Shown piece after piece: positions 39,307 through 52,169 of a stretch of DNA of 64,000 nt (position 1 is the first letter of the stretch; every line of letters begins with the position of its first letter). The notes under the pieces were generated by a model. It made no database searches. It was not told the DNA's origin and worked only from the letters and a program-made list of their open reading frames with translations. Source of the DNA: Phorcus lineatus (lineage: Eukaryota; Mollusca; Gastropoda; Trochida; Trochidae); assembly GCA_921293015.1 (NCBI GenBank), contig OV121091.1:9825755-9889754 (forward strand), written 5' to 3'. Position numbers and translations under genes: made by a program.

Positions 39307-41172
39307 AATCCTATATTGTATTAATGAACGAATTGTTTTTTATTATTACAATAAATCCTAAACAATCCAGTTTGTTCAACCATAAAGGTATTTGAAATAC
39401 AGCATGCTCAGAATGGTTCAAGATCCATGGGATGTAACATGTCAACATCACAATTATGATTACTAATGTAATATTTCATTCAGTACCTGTATTCAACAAG
39501 AAAATCTACCATGCTTTAAATTTGTTCACCTTATTTGCCTTTAATTGCTGATGTCTTCGGGCTCATAACTTTCCGTTGAAATTAATACAAGTTGATATTG
39601 TTTTTAGGATACTTCTGTTTTTTTGTGGTTTTTTTTCTATATTTATGTTACAGGCAAAACAATATAAAATTGTATAACCAAATAATCGTCACACAGATAC
39701 ATAAATTCAGAACTGGCTTGTACTATTCAAAACTCTAAATAACATTAATTTTCAAGTAATAAGCGTATAGTTGACCATTATTGAAAAACCTTACTTTCGT
39801 TTCTGTATATATATGTATTTCTAGCATTGTTTTGCAAAAGATCAAAGGCACTGCCTATTCTTTATTCTGCTTTATAAAGTATAGTTTTTTAATGAATGGA
39901 GATGGTTGGTCACTTTGGCCAGTTATGAACAGTTGTCCTGTTGTGTTGTGCAGGTTCTTCTCAACACCGAGGTGAGTGTTAGTTCTAGACACTTGCCATG
40001 TCCAAGTGGAGGGTGTAGTGTGAGATTACTTCATTACGTCTCGTATCTTCCTAGCACATTGCTCAAATCCCAAATCAATATAAAGAGAATCAAAATTAAG
40101 AGATCCATATCTGTATTCCTCCCACTTGTATGACTTTGATGACATTTTATTGGAAATCTTCTGAAGAATCTTGATAAATATGTCATGACATCCAAGTTGA
40201 AAGAGAAAAAGACTTCTGGATACAAGCTTCTTCATTATGAACTGACAACTTTCCACAGTAGATGTTTACTTCTCTACATAATGAAGAAATAAGCACATAC
40301 TCTGAAAGTCCTGTCTGTTCACAATAAAGAGGTTGTGGTGAAACGTCATCAAGATTAGCATTGGTCTAATATGCATTTTCAACACAAGATAGCTAGATGC
40401 CTTTGTCTCTGTAGATGTTCCTTGAATGTAGATAGCTTGAGGTTTATATTTGAAAGGACTGCACAGAATTCTACTATTTTTGCTTTAACCCTTCGTGTTC
40501 AAACAACAATTTAAAGCAAGTCGAGCAAGAAGGATAAAGAAGCTCCAGTTGTAATCCTGATACTACAATATATGATTGATTTAGATGTCTTATAATAGGC
40601 ATTATATTGCATTATCAGGTGAATGGTTAATAAAGATCTACTTTTCACAAGTTTCTTTTAATCATTGACTAACAAATTATTGTCAAATTCAAAATAATAT
40701 GAAACAAATTCAAATGTTTCAAATTTACTAAAAATATTGTATCAGATTCTTTTCAACACATGTTATCAATTCAACTCAGTCTGACTACCCATTACACATA
40801 ACATAAATCAAGGAAAAGATATCATAAAAAACCTCTTGGTTAATGTTGAAATAAACCATCTCATGCTCATAATTAGCTTTACATTCACAGGGCCTTTAGC
40901 CACCTTAAATAACTTCAAATAAAGAGTGCAAGAGGAGTTATCTAAGAAAATAAGTTGTTTATGTGACATCAAAGGTTCAGTGTTCCACCTCCTCTGCATC
41001 AACTCCATCTCTCTTCACACATCACTGTAAACCATATTGTTGGCTGCTCCAACTGCCAGGTACATATAGACCAACACTCAGGCTCAGACAAACAAAGGAG
41101 TTTATAGCAGAAACAAGACAGGGCAATATCACGAAAGTTGTGGACATGCTAGAAGGTTTCAAATACTAATCA

Positions 41173-41683
41173 ACTACCAACACTACATTCGTTATATTTC
41201 ACTACCAACACTACATCCAGTATATTCCACTACCAACACTACATCCGGTATATTCCACTACCAACACTACATCCAGTATATTCCACTACCAACACTACAT
41301 CCGGTATATTCCACTACCAACACTACATCCAGTATATTCCACTATAAACACTACATCAAGTAAATCCACTACCAACACTACATCCAGTATATTCCACTAC
41401 CAACACTACATCCAGTATATTCCACTACCAACACTACATCCAGTATATTCCACTACCAACACTACATCCAGTATATTCCACTACCAACACTACATCAAGT
41501 AAATCCACTACCAACACTACATCAAGTAAATCCACTACCAACACTACATCCGGTATATTCCACTACCAACACTACATCTGGTATATTCCACTACCAACAC
41601 CAGTATATTCCACTACCAACACTACATCCGGTATATTCCACTATAAATGCTACATCCAGTATATTCCACTATAAATAACTGAA
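41173..41683 (+). repeat. 28-bp minisatellite, about 18 copies
   Basis: The unit CACTACCAACACTACATCCA plus GTATATTC is repeated head to tail, with 27-bp variants ending CAAGTAAATC, one internally deleted copy near 41592, and degenerate copies (ATAAATGCTACAT) at the right edge. The variant types are interspersed rather than grouped, which suggests expansion by unequal exchange. It is intronic. Confidence 0.95.
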
Positions 41684-44600
41684 TGGGAAAGGCCTGCAAA
41701 TCACAGTGCCTTTACAATGCAGTGAAACAGGCAAGCGTTGTCTCAAAGTAGACAGCTTTATTGGACAGACTTTTTGTAATGTTAAATAATCTGAATTTTG
41801 GAAAGATGAAGAATGAAGGATTTCATAGCCAAACAGCATCGGAGCTAAACAGCTATTTCCTCAATTCTGGAATCAGATAAAGGTAAAGAACTAGAGAATC
41901 ATTTGACTAAATTTTGAAGAGGAACTATAGTCAATTAGAAGGATTAGGTTTCCTGAAACTGTGAACAAAGTTGCCTTATTTGTTTTGAAGATCATGATTC
42001 TGAAATGGTTCATGATATTTCTTGGTTTAATACCAATCCCAGAGGGCTATGTCTATTACATCTTGGTGGGATGATCAGGAGGAGACAGAAACCAGCTTCT
42101 AAAAGCAATGTAGCCATATCGCACTGACAACAGTATAACAATCAAATAATAGGAGGTAATATGATCAACTTCATTGTAACAATACCTAGATCCAAACTTC
42201 ATAAAAATAGGTATGCAGACACATTTAGTTAGTCTCAGTTGAAGTAAGATGAAATTATGGAGCAAGGAGCCTCCAGCAAGTCTGTAAGAGTATTTGTGGG
42301 AGAGGAACCACATGCTTCAGAGTTTGTCTTTGAAACTAAACGTTTCCCCCACAGCTGGCTTGTGTTAGACTTATAGCCATCATCTTACAGAACACTCTCA
42401 TCTCATTCACTCAACTTGAGAAAACATCTTGGTTAAATTACTTTGTTCAGAAGGAAAACAAACTAGACACATAATTAACCTCAAAATTTGGAAGTATTAA
42501 AGGTGTTCTTAAATTCATATATTGATTTAAAATATTTGTATATCAGAATTAAAGATCAGGGAATATATGCTTAATTTTAGAAAATGCAATATCAGATAAA
42601 CTTTAATCATTAACACATAGAATTTCTAACTTTTGAATTTATTTATTTTCAAAAGAAAAAACTGAGTTTGTAGACTTTCGATACATTATGGTGACAAAAT
42701 AAACACAAACATAACGAGAAATAAACATGACTACAATTATCAATTGACCTTTATAATATAATTTCCCTTTCCCCTATTGAAAATCACATAAAACTAACAT
42801 TGCAGGGAAAATGTCCTATTTATCGCCCAATCATATATTCCACAACAAAGTTTCTGCAGGAAATGAAATGAGTGAAGTTGAGTGAGGTAAGACAATTTGA
42901 AAAAAACACTTACACTTAATAGTACCTGCTTATGTAACATAAACTCATTAGTATTAAAAGCATTTAATTTTATTTCCCAATAAAGATGTTTCATTTAAGC
43001 CTAAACTATTAGGGTGAGTAAATGAAGTGATAAAAAGAACAGCAACATCAAAGACTGAATTTGCTTCAGTCTGTGTGAAAATATTGTCTTATCTATATTA
43101 TCATAAAAATAAAAGTTGTCTATTGAGTGTTCAAGTTTTGCAGATAACTTTCAGAGCCATTTGACAGTCTGCATCAGAACAGCCACATTAGCTTTGATAA
43201 TGGCTAGTCTTCCCAAGACTGACCATGTCTGTTTAATGTCAGTATTTACCTACATACCTACATAAAACTGGAATAAATGAATTAGGGACCATGGAATTTA
43301 TTATTATTATTTATATAAAGATGCCAAATCTAGATATAACAAATTATGTCTTTTATTTCTATGTGGTTTTCTTAGCCCAGCTAAATTTTTGAAAACAGAT
43401 TTTGAATATTAAAACAACATGAGACTTATGAATACATTTACAGACATTGCATGATATTAATACATTTGTCAACCAAGAAACTAAACAAAAATTACAAAGG
43501 AAAAGGTTGCTTTCTCTTACACATCAATGGGAAATGTCATAGAATAAAGCTACACAAGTAATGTCAAATTATGACCAAAACTAGAGTGTGAATGTGCAGG
43601 AGACAATCCATGTTATCAGCAGCAAAATAGAATTGTCATATATCTAAACAAACACACATTCATCAGAATAAGACAAGAATAAAAGGCAAATAAGCTTTAG
43701 AACAAGTATGAGAGTAATCAAAAGTTTTGATTGTAACAAACACCCTAACCCTTATTTTGAAAGGGAAATAAAACATTGATGTCCCATCCTAGTGTAGCAA
43801 GAGGAGCAACAACAAACATCATCAGACGTTGTTTAGTCTGGCTGGGTCCTTAAAACAATACAGAGAGGCTATCCTCTTGTCTAGACTTACTCATGGTACT
43901 AGTTCCTTTTAATGTAAACCACACCTCAAAAGTAAGGTTAAGTCTAAGCAAATCATAGAGAGAAGGCAGGATTTGCAGAGACACGACTGTACTGTAGTAC
44001 AGTGTACTTTAATTATTTTTTTTTATGAATATAAATTTTTATAATAAAATCTTCATTTCAGAGACAAGATGTTAGTCAGGTAATTTTCCTCCTAATAATT
44101 TCTGTTTTCTAAGAAGAAATGTATATTTTTTCAATTAGTATAAAATTTAAAAAGGTACATAAAACAAAATAATCGGAAGTTTACAATCATTTTCCATCAA
44201 CTATTTCTTTCATATCACAGGAAAAGTCTTAATGAACTATGGTGTCAGTTGTGTTGTCACTAAAGGTGAAATGCAATTGAATATGATTTAGAAGCTAACT
44301 ACATAAAGTGTAAAATATTTCTTTAATGGAGATAAAGATAAAGTTGCAATGAAACTTGCGGGATTGAACCAAGACATCTAGGAATAGATATTCAGTAAGG
44401 TGAAAGATTGGAAAAAGTAAAAAAAAATCAATCAGTTGTGCTAAACAAATAGTCTGTACTGCCAACCCTGTGTTAATTAAAACAAAGGAAAGGAGAAAAA
44501 TCTAGAAGAGTGATGAAGAGAGAGATGATTTTACTGGTGGTTCTATGAAGTGTTACATTACCTACAAATTTGGGTACTATTTTTATACAAGCAACTGAAA

Positions 44601-45916
44601 GATTCGAACCAACTCCCCTAGATTGAGGTACTAATTATAAACAGTATCCTAACAGTTTAACCATTCAGCCAACAATCTCAATAAAAAGGGGTCGTGGTTC
44701 ATATCACACAAAGCAATTCTACCAAAACAATATACAGGAATATGTACTTTTGCAAGTGGTGATACTGTACATAACTATGTTACACTTGTTCACTATCAAA
44801 ATGTCTGTCTATGCATTTGCTTTTATATGATTTAAGTTTTGATACAGCCCCTACTTGGCAAGGGACAATAATAACAAAGTGTTTCTTTGTCTTCGAATAT
44901 GCAAAGGAAAGACGTACACAGTGCAAATGTTAATCTGGGGTGAAAGTTTCCAGCCACACTGAAGTGAAACATCCTAGTATAATGCTAAAACCTGCCAGTA
45001 CAGTGGTACCATCTTCGCCTTACTACACTGCAAGATCTTTTAGACCACATTGCATGTACAATTGTTTTATGCTGTAGGTAGAATTACATTAAAAAGAAAT
45101 TGCAAACCACAGCAATACTATTTTGGAAACACAGGGAGTAAGACTATCACCCTGCATCACCAACCAACGTGTTAGTATGGAAACATGTTGAAGAGAAGAA
45201 TGCAGGAATGCTGGTCGTTAAACCTAGCACTATAAACAAAGAAATGAGGCAATACATTAAGCTGTGAAACACTTGATTGATAGCTTGTTAGATTACAGCC
45301 TGGATAACCACTTCTTATAATGCTTATAAATGTCAACAGTACCTTTTTTGCATTGTACAGAAAAAATGCTTAAATTAAATACATATTTTGAGCGGATTCC
45401 ATAAATCTGCAAAGTGAGGGAGAACACGTTGACGTTTTTGGCAGAGTACCTGCTAAACTATGTTGAGGAAGCGCCTCTCTCAGATGGAGAAAAGATTTGA
45501 GACCAATGTGAAGGTTCTGTCCCAACTCGCATCTGCAAGTAATTACTCTGCAGTGCTTCGTGTTTAATAGACCGTGCGGGTTCTGCAACACAACTGGCAA
45601 ATGTATTTTCCTACAAGGTTGTGAAACATTAAGATCATAAGAAAGAGAGACCTCAAAACTTGCTTCCTCAATACTGTAAATGTCTCCATCAAAAATACTT
45701 TCCCACTGAGATATAGGAGAATAATGGGTATTGATGTCTTATCTAGATATGACTAACCGAGGCCACAACATTTTTTCGTTATGGCCATATGAAAATGTTT
45801 TACTTGATGTAAATGATCTGTTTTAATGAGTAATTTACAGTTCCCTAAATATGATCTATCATCCATCTTATTTTGGATAATTTAAAAATAAAATGTCGTA
45901 TGAGTCATTGAATATT

Positions 45917-47016
45917 GATAGTGGTAGGGGTGTCACAATTCACTTTCATTTTGATTCGATTCGATTATCGATTCAAAGTCTTTGATTCGATTATTTTTTA
46001 TTCGATTTACTTGAACTAAAAACAAAGTCGAATTGTGTAGGGAAAAAAGTTAAATTTATCAAACATCAAGATAATGAATGCTGTCGTTGGGAATGAGATC
46101 GAGATCGAGATCGTGTTAAGAGTGAAAAGAATTTATGTAGAACCTGTTTTACACTTTATATCTGCTGGTAGGTTGTATACATGCCAAAATATATTCTCTC
46201 TCTAGCAAATTCATACCCAGAATGTGCTGGTGTTTTGTAAAGCGATGTTTGATCCGCCATTTTTTACCAAAGACCACTAGCATTCGTTAGTAACATCAAT
46301 AGTGATTGGCTAAGATAGAGGTGCAACATCCAATCAAATCGCACTTAACTATAATCTTGCGCGGTGACTTCATCACCAAAACGAAACTCGAATCCGTTCA
46401 TTTTAATGGTAATATTAAAATTGTATTTCATATTTTTCATAAGAGTGAAAGCAAATAACATTTAATAATTTTAGGACAAACCAATATATGAATAGAAAAT
46501 ACGAAAATGATAACTTATACGAAATGGGATAAGTCTTATGTGTACATGACAAGAGTTATACACATTTTGAAAATGCAATGATATAAAGACATAAATTGAT
46601 TCTTATATTGTTGGTTTACAATGAATATAAATATAAATATTTAGTTGTGTCACATTTGACAGACATCCTGAAATCCGGTGACAGCAAATTCCTTTTTGAA
46701 CTTAATGAACGTGTGTAAAAATTATCCAACAGGGATGAGATCGTTTTGGAAACGAATCCATCCACGAACGTTGGTTATATAGTGCAGGCGCACATGTTTA
46801 CTTTTATGAATCAACGTCAATCTATGAAGGAAACACGGTATGACAGCAAATGTTCACTATTCTCTCTTGTGCTTTAGATAAAATAACTTGATTTACTGAA
46901 GTAGGTACTTGAATAATCGAATCGAAATGAATCCATACAGAATCGAAATCGAATCGTACCTCCACCAATTCGATTTTCGATGTACCGAACCGAATCGTGA
47001 CACCCCTAGATAGTGG
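45917..47016 (-). mobile_element. hAT-like non-autonomous element, copy 2, with 8-bp target duplication
   Basis: Element 45925-47008 (1,084 bp) has ends TAGGGGTGTCAC and GTGACACCCCTA and is flanked by perfect 8-bp direct repeats GATAGTGG (45917-45924 and 47009-47016). TIRs of the form YAGGGGTGT with 8-bp duplications are typical of hAT transposons. The reverse complement aligns with copy 1 throughout. The cleaner duplication suggests that this copy is the younger. It lies in the same 36-kb intron as copy 1. Confidence 0.9.
46156..46260 (-). CDS. Short ORF in hAT-like element (34 aa)
   Basis: Inside copy 2, an ATG in strong context (AAAAAATGGCGG) opens a 34-residue frame starting MADQTSLYKTPAHSGYEF. 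A CCAAT-like box (AGCCAATCAC) lies about 75 bases upstream. It may be a remnant of the first exon of the parent element's transposase, with its promoter. No known domain can be seen in so short a peptide. Confidence 0.3.
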   Translation of the reverse strand: MADQTSLYKTPAHSGYEFARERIYFGMYTTYQQI

Positions 47017-47667
47017 TATCATTTTTTTTTTTTAATGAGTGAATATAAGACACATCAAAATGGGAGTTCAATTTTGGTCATTGATCAATATTGATCTGAA
47101 CAAAGACTACAAAGACAAACTGTGTCACGGCACCAGTAAGCACATGTTGACGGACACAAGCTTGTGGATGAAGTAGACCTGTGCATCATGGCTTTAGTCC
47201 CGAGACAATATATCTCAATTCCAACTTTATGAGGTAAGTTGGTATATCTTAGAAATATGGCCAAGAAACCTACCAGATGATTATCATCTGGATACCATGG
47301 TTGCGATACAATATGTATCTAAATCTATACCTAAAGGAAAATAGAAGGACATTAAAACAGAATATGAATACAACTTGTCATAAACAAAACATGATTAGAA
47401 ATCACAGAGAGATTGTGAAATTGCAGATTGTTCATTTAAACAAATTATGTAAAAAAATATCTGGACAAATTATCTCTTGTGTCAACATAATATTGTATCA
47501 TGGACCCTTGCAATGTAAATAACCTGATATATTAATTTGTTTTGTATCAATGCAGTCGAATTGAGAGGTATACAATGCACACATTGATACAATCCATGAA
47601 TCGTTACAATGCTAGTGTGAATGCATTTATATTTTGGATATGGAGATACAGGATAAGATAAACTTAC

Positions 47668-48083
47668 TGTCATCATCAGTTCTGTTAAGGCTTGACTTCC
47701 GAAGAGAACTCTTGTCCTTTCTAACTTTCCGCCTGACAGGTTCTGTGCTTGATGGAGCTGAAGGTGCAGTCTCGAACACACTTTCACTTTCTGTTGATAC
47801 TATGCTGTCCGAATCCTTCACCACTTCCGTATTCCTGGTAATAAACCTCCTTCTCCGGTCTGCCCTGCTCGAATCACTTGAATCCATTTCTGCATGTCGC
47901 CGAATATGCGTAGATTTTCGCATTTGGGTATCCTCTTTGTCCGAACCACCTGTAGATTCTGTAGCTCCAAGCACTATATTCACCTCCAAATGGTTGTCCC
48001 AGTCTGTTACATCCAAGGATTGAGTTTGGTCCTTGTGGGCAGATGCGCCAGACTTGTCGTCTGCTTCAGATTCCTTTGACAGC
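47668..48083 (-). CDS. SVIL: Supervillin-like exon, charged linker
   Basis: The 416-bp exon has acceptor CTCTCTTGCAG and donor GTAAGTTT. It enters in phase 2, leaves in phase 1, and encodes about 139 residues. It starts LSKESEADDKSG. A more hydrophobic patch (DNHLEVNIVLGATES) follows, then a basic block RADRRRRFITRNTE and a Lys/Arg-rich end (RRKVRKDKSSLRKSSLNRTDDD). The hydrophobic patch is the only part that looks able to fold or dock. It lies about 5.5 kb from the large exon and is followed by a 36-kb intron. It is also the exon that a candidate alternative first exon at 52159-52169 would join. Confidence 0.85.
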
Positions 48084-50390
48084 CTGCAAGAGAGCACAAC
48101 ACAACAATAATCCAATCTAGAATATTCAGCTAACAAGTTAGGCCAAAAAAGCTGGCAGTGATGTTCCAACAGAAATATAATTAGAACGGTTATGGAAGGC
48201 GATCAGGTGGCCATGTGCAGAGGTATTCGTTCTCCTCTATTACTGTAAGCCACCACTTTGCACAATCCCTCTCATCAACCTCGATTCAACGCCATCCATG
48301 AAGCTCACAACAGATGTGCAAGACATATTGAGGGAACTTATCCCCTTACTTCCTTGCCAGCAAATGAAACTTGTCCAAATACAAACTAGCAGTTCTGCAA
48401 GAAGGGTGAAAACGTTTTCCTGCCGATACCTAAACAATGCTTGTACCTTCTCTCCTTGACAACATTCCAACCACAGCCTCATAGAGAACCCATACAACAC
48501 AAGAGGAGAATGAGAGCCTACATAGGTATCCTCTGAGAAAGCTAGTATCTGTAACGATCAAGTATAGTGGTGTACAATAGATCACCAAATATATAATATA
48601 GACCACAACATAAGAACTGTCTGCCTGTAATATTTTGATTTTATATTCTAGTATTGATAATTGTCATTCTTTTCAAACATGAATGTAAGGATATATTTTC
48701 TAAAGCATGTGACTTGAATTTGTGATGAAGTGAAATATAATGTTGATCAAAGTTTACATGTTATTTCCTTGGAAAATTGAGTACGTTTAAGATGATAATG
48801 ATTTCAAATATGAATATCAAATTGTATCATTCTGATAATTCGTGATTCTATTCATATTGTAAAATCTCTGTGTCCCATTTCAAACTACTTTTCCCAAACA
48901 TCTAGACTAGACTTTGAACAGAGCACAACAGAGGTGAGCATAAAGGTATGAATGTAATAAATTCCAGGCTAATCATTGCTATTACTGGAATTTTACTGCA
49001 ATAAAATATATATGTGAGTATAAGTCTCTGCCTTCACCCTAGATAAGTTCCTAAAAGCCCTCATCAACCAAACAGATGAGAAGTGCTCCCATCACTGGTA
49101 CAGAAAGAGACACAAATATAGATCTGCTTCACAAGAGAGAATGGTTACAAGGCCGGTGAGTGACTGCCTAAGAGGGGTGAATTACTCACTTCTACCTGTT
49201 AGCCCCCTCACTCTGTGAAATTTGCACCTATCAACCCCGCACTTCATCTATGACAAGAGTACAACATTTCTCTTTTTGTGTAGGAGTAGAAGACTATTCA
49301 GATACTGAATTAACTAATCAAGCATTCTATTAAAAATCATCTCTCCATAAAATTGGTGAATCAAACAATTCATCTTCAATTATATAACTTTTGTTTGTCT
49401 ATTAATAACTGATGGTAATTAATGTTTGATTCAAGATGAAATTTACACAAATATAGCTAATGATTTAAATAACTCGCCCCAGACCATGTTTCACTAGCAT
49501 ATCTTCAAATAGTGGTGTCAGGGCTTGCTGCTCTATTGTAATGCTCACACTGAGTAGACTCGTCTTCACTCATCTCTCGTTAGCACAGCAGTTAAGGAAC
49601 TTTTCATTTTCATAATTACATGCTTTTTGTCAGCTCCTCCTCAATCTGACATCATTCATTAAGTAATCAAGTTTAATTTTATGCAAAAGGGTTCTGCTGG
49701 CAAAGGCTTGAAGCATTCCCCACTGTATGCCTCATATGACATATCAGATTATTTGACAACACAATTCAATTACAAAAGTAAACTTTCGATTTTCTTTTCA
49801 ATTTGATGTAATTACCCCATGTCCTGCTTTACCACATCAAAGCAAACAAGACAGAGAGTAAAGACCAAATATTTACTCCAGGGTAGTGAGCAGATTAAAA
49901 GAGTAGAAGCATATGATAAACTGTTGTCAGGTGCAAATACTGGTGTGCTCTTGTTGAGGAAGTCAATTATCAGATAGTATCACAGGGACAGCTGGAAAAC
50001 AATCAGAGAACAATAGACAGTTTAACCCTTTGCCGGTGTGTCATGAAATAGCCTATCTTTAGTCAGCAGCCAATCCACAATTACTCACTTTGTTATCTTG
50101 ACAATTTGCCTTTCAAAATGGTTTTGAGCTGATCAATTCAACAGCTAGAGTGCTTTGTCACAGTATTAGATTTATGTTTCTTTCTGCAGTTCTGAATTAA
50201 GAGAAGCAATTGTTCAACAGCTACCTACCTAATTTTCCTTATATTACTTGTGTGTTGAAATAAACTAGAAAACTGTTCACCCAAAAAGTGTAAATTTTGA
50301 TGAAAAATATACTTTTAGAAACAAAACAATTCTAATCAAAAGTAAAAACTCAAAACTTTGACAAGACAAACTTTTTTCATGAACTGCCAA

Positions 50391-50409
50391 TATATATATA
50401 TATATATAT
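50391..50409 (+). repeat. (TA)n microsatellite
   Basis: A run of TA dinucleotides, about 9 units, in the intron between exons 47668-48083 and 53599-55590. Confidence 0.9.
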
Positions 50410-52158
50410 CTTTTCATGCAAACTTCAAATATTTATTTAAGGGACTAACTGCAGCCAACAATAGGATATCAAAGATAAGAATAGATTCAGTTAAAAGAGG
50501 CCCAAGAAGTTTCCTGGGTGAAGGAGTGGGAAGTAAGCGCTTCTCTAGAGGAGATCTGTGAATCAAATGATGTTCTTCCCCTGAAGTAATTAGCAGGTGA
50601 TGGATGGACAGCATGGGTTGGGGAGTGGGCAAAGAGAAACTGTATACATGGAAACTTTAAAACTCATCTTTACCTTTAACAAATCTTAGCTGCCTAATGG
50701 AAAATAAACACACAAACACATCACTGACCATGATAACACCTCGGCTTTAGAATCAATTACTTGAAAACCATTCTAAATAAAAGTGTAAAGCAAAAAATAT
50801 GATGCTTATCCTTTGCTAGTGGGTTCTGAAATATTCTATGACCTTAAGCCAGCTGTCTTGCTTGGGTTATTGTCTAATCAAACTAGATTCCTGAAAATTT
50901 GTCAGCTAAATTTGAAATTAAATAAAGCAAAAGCATTGCAAATATATCAACAGAACTATGAAGTTTTGTCAACATTTTGACTAGACTGTCCATTCTTGTT
51001 TCACTTAAGTTACAGATGAGTTATTCTTACCCAAGCGGGCACAAAATTAATATGCCGTGTATTAAAGTTTTCATAATGGTCACAGGAGTTACAGTTTTTC
51101 TAAAAATGACCCGTGATCTGATTGGCTGACGGAACTATTTTCTATTCATTAATTCAGCGAGTCTAGCATACACATGTCAAAGAGACTTTAAAACAAATAT
51201 CGTTTTTCATTTCGTATCGATTAATATGAAACGTAAAATGTACGTAAAAAGAATAACCAACTCAAAGCTCAGAATTATGGTTTATCTGTCCCTCGTGAAT
51301 AATTTTGATAAATTCCTCGCTAAAGCACGGAATTTATAACAATAACCCACTCAGGACAGATAAACCGTAATTCCTCGCATCTTGTTGATTATTCTTATAA
51401 AGCTGTATGTTAACCTTATAATTAAAATGGAAGATTTCTATTTCAAATATCTGTGCAGAAACTAACTCAAGTTTAACAGTATAAAAAGTACCATAAAATT
51501 CCCCAGATAAAAATTGCCAAAATGCCAAATGACTTTACTAATAGTGAAAGCAATATGCATTCTATACAGCAATAATGCTAATAGACAAATACATATAATA
51601 TATAAATATATAAATCTAAAATAACCCTTTCACTCTAGCATCTACTATTCATTTAAAAGAAAATTATCACAAAAGGTGACATTTCCAAAACGATTTTCAT
51701 TTCACTGTTCTTGTCCTAATAAAAAAGGTATTCCCCTCATTGCATTGAGTCAACAGCACAGCAATATCAGACCTGAGTTTGTTTGTCTTTTCCTGACACA
51801 AAAGTGGTGAGTGTGTCGTAACCATCCACATACCACACAACAATTCTAATCAGCACCACAGCATACAGACACTACTACGGAAGCCTGCTCCTTGAATGAA
51901 TATATCTTAGGGAATTTGCACACAGTCTAAATCCCACTGATCAAATCTATCTATCTGAAACATACTTAACATTGCAAATCTAAGATAAAATAATCCTGAA
52001 AATCTTTTTAAAAAATTAAAAAGAACACTTAGGTCTGGTTTACTTATGTACCAGGAACTGAAAAATTTGGAAAACGCTAAAAAACACAAATCAGTTGCCA
52101 TGGCAATAACATGGCTGACAGTATGTAAGACAAGCAAAGATTAAAAGAGAAACATTAC

Positions 52159-52169
52159 CAGTTGCCCAT
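52159..52169 (-). CDS. Candidate alternative first exon, start MGNW (joins exon 47668-48083)
   Basis: An ATG at 52169-52167 has G at -3 and G at +4. It is followed by GGC AAC TG and a donor GTAATG. The two leftover bases are the phase required by the exon at 47668-48083, giving MGNWLSKESEADD. Met-Gly followed by Ser at position 6 fits the N-myristoylation pattern. The sequence upstream (52170-52350) is richer in G and C than its surroundings, as expected for a promoter or 5' UTR. The donor is weak at +5 (T). Phase agreement alone has a one-in-three chance. Confidence 0.35.

Larger units (their letters stand above)
11257..47667 (-). other. Intron, 36.4 kb, rich in mobile elements
   Basis: It lies between exons 47668-48083 and 11204-11256. 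It holds both hAT-like copies, the piggyBac-like and CAGGGCTCC elements, a foldback MITE, two minisatellites, two candidate alternative first exons, a candidate cassette exon and the possible plus-strand membrane ORF. The stretches 12350-16600, 19400-21100, 24000-30300, 32300-34000, 36500-38300 and 42000-45900 are AT-rich and show nothing I can support. Confidence 0.75.

Noticed and set aside
44590-44675. tRNA-like sequence on the minus strand (GGCTGAATGGTTAA ... GGTTCGAATC).
   Set aside because: It has box A- and box B-like motifs, but the acceptor and T stems do not pair; at best it is a tRNA-derived relic.
49190-49247. Minus-strand ATG frame (MKCGVDRCKFHRV...) ending at a good donor.
   Set aside because: It leaves one base, but exon 47668-48083 needs two, so the join would shift the frame.
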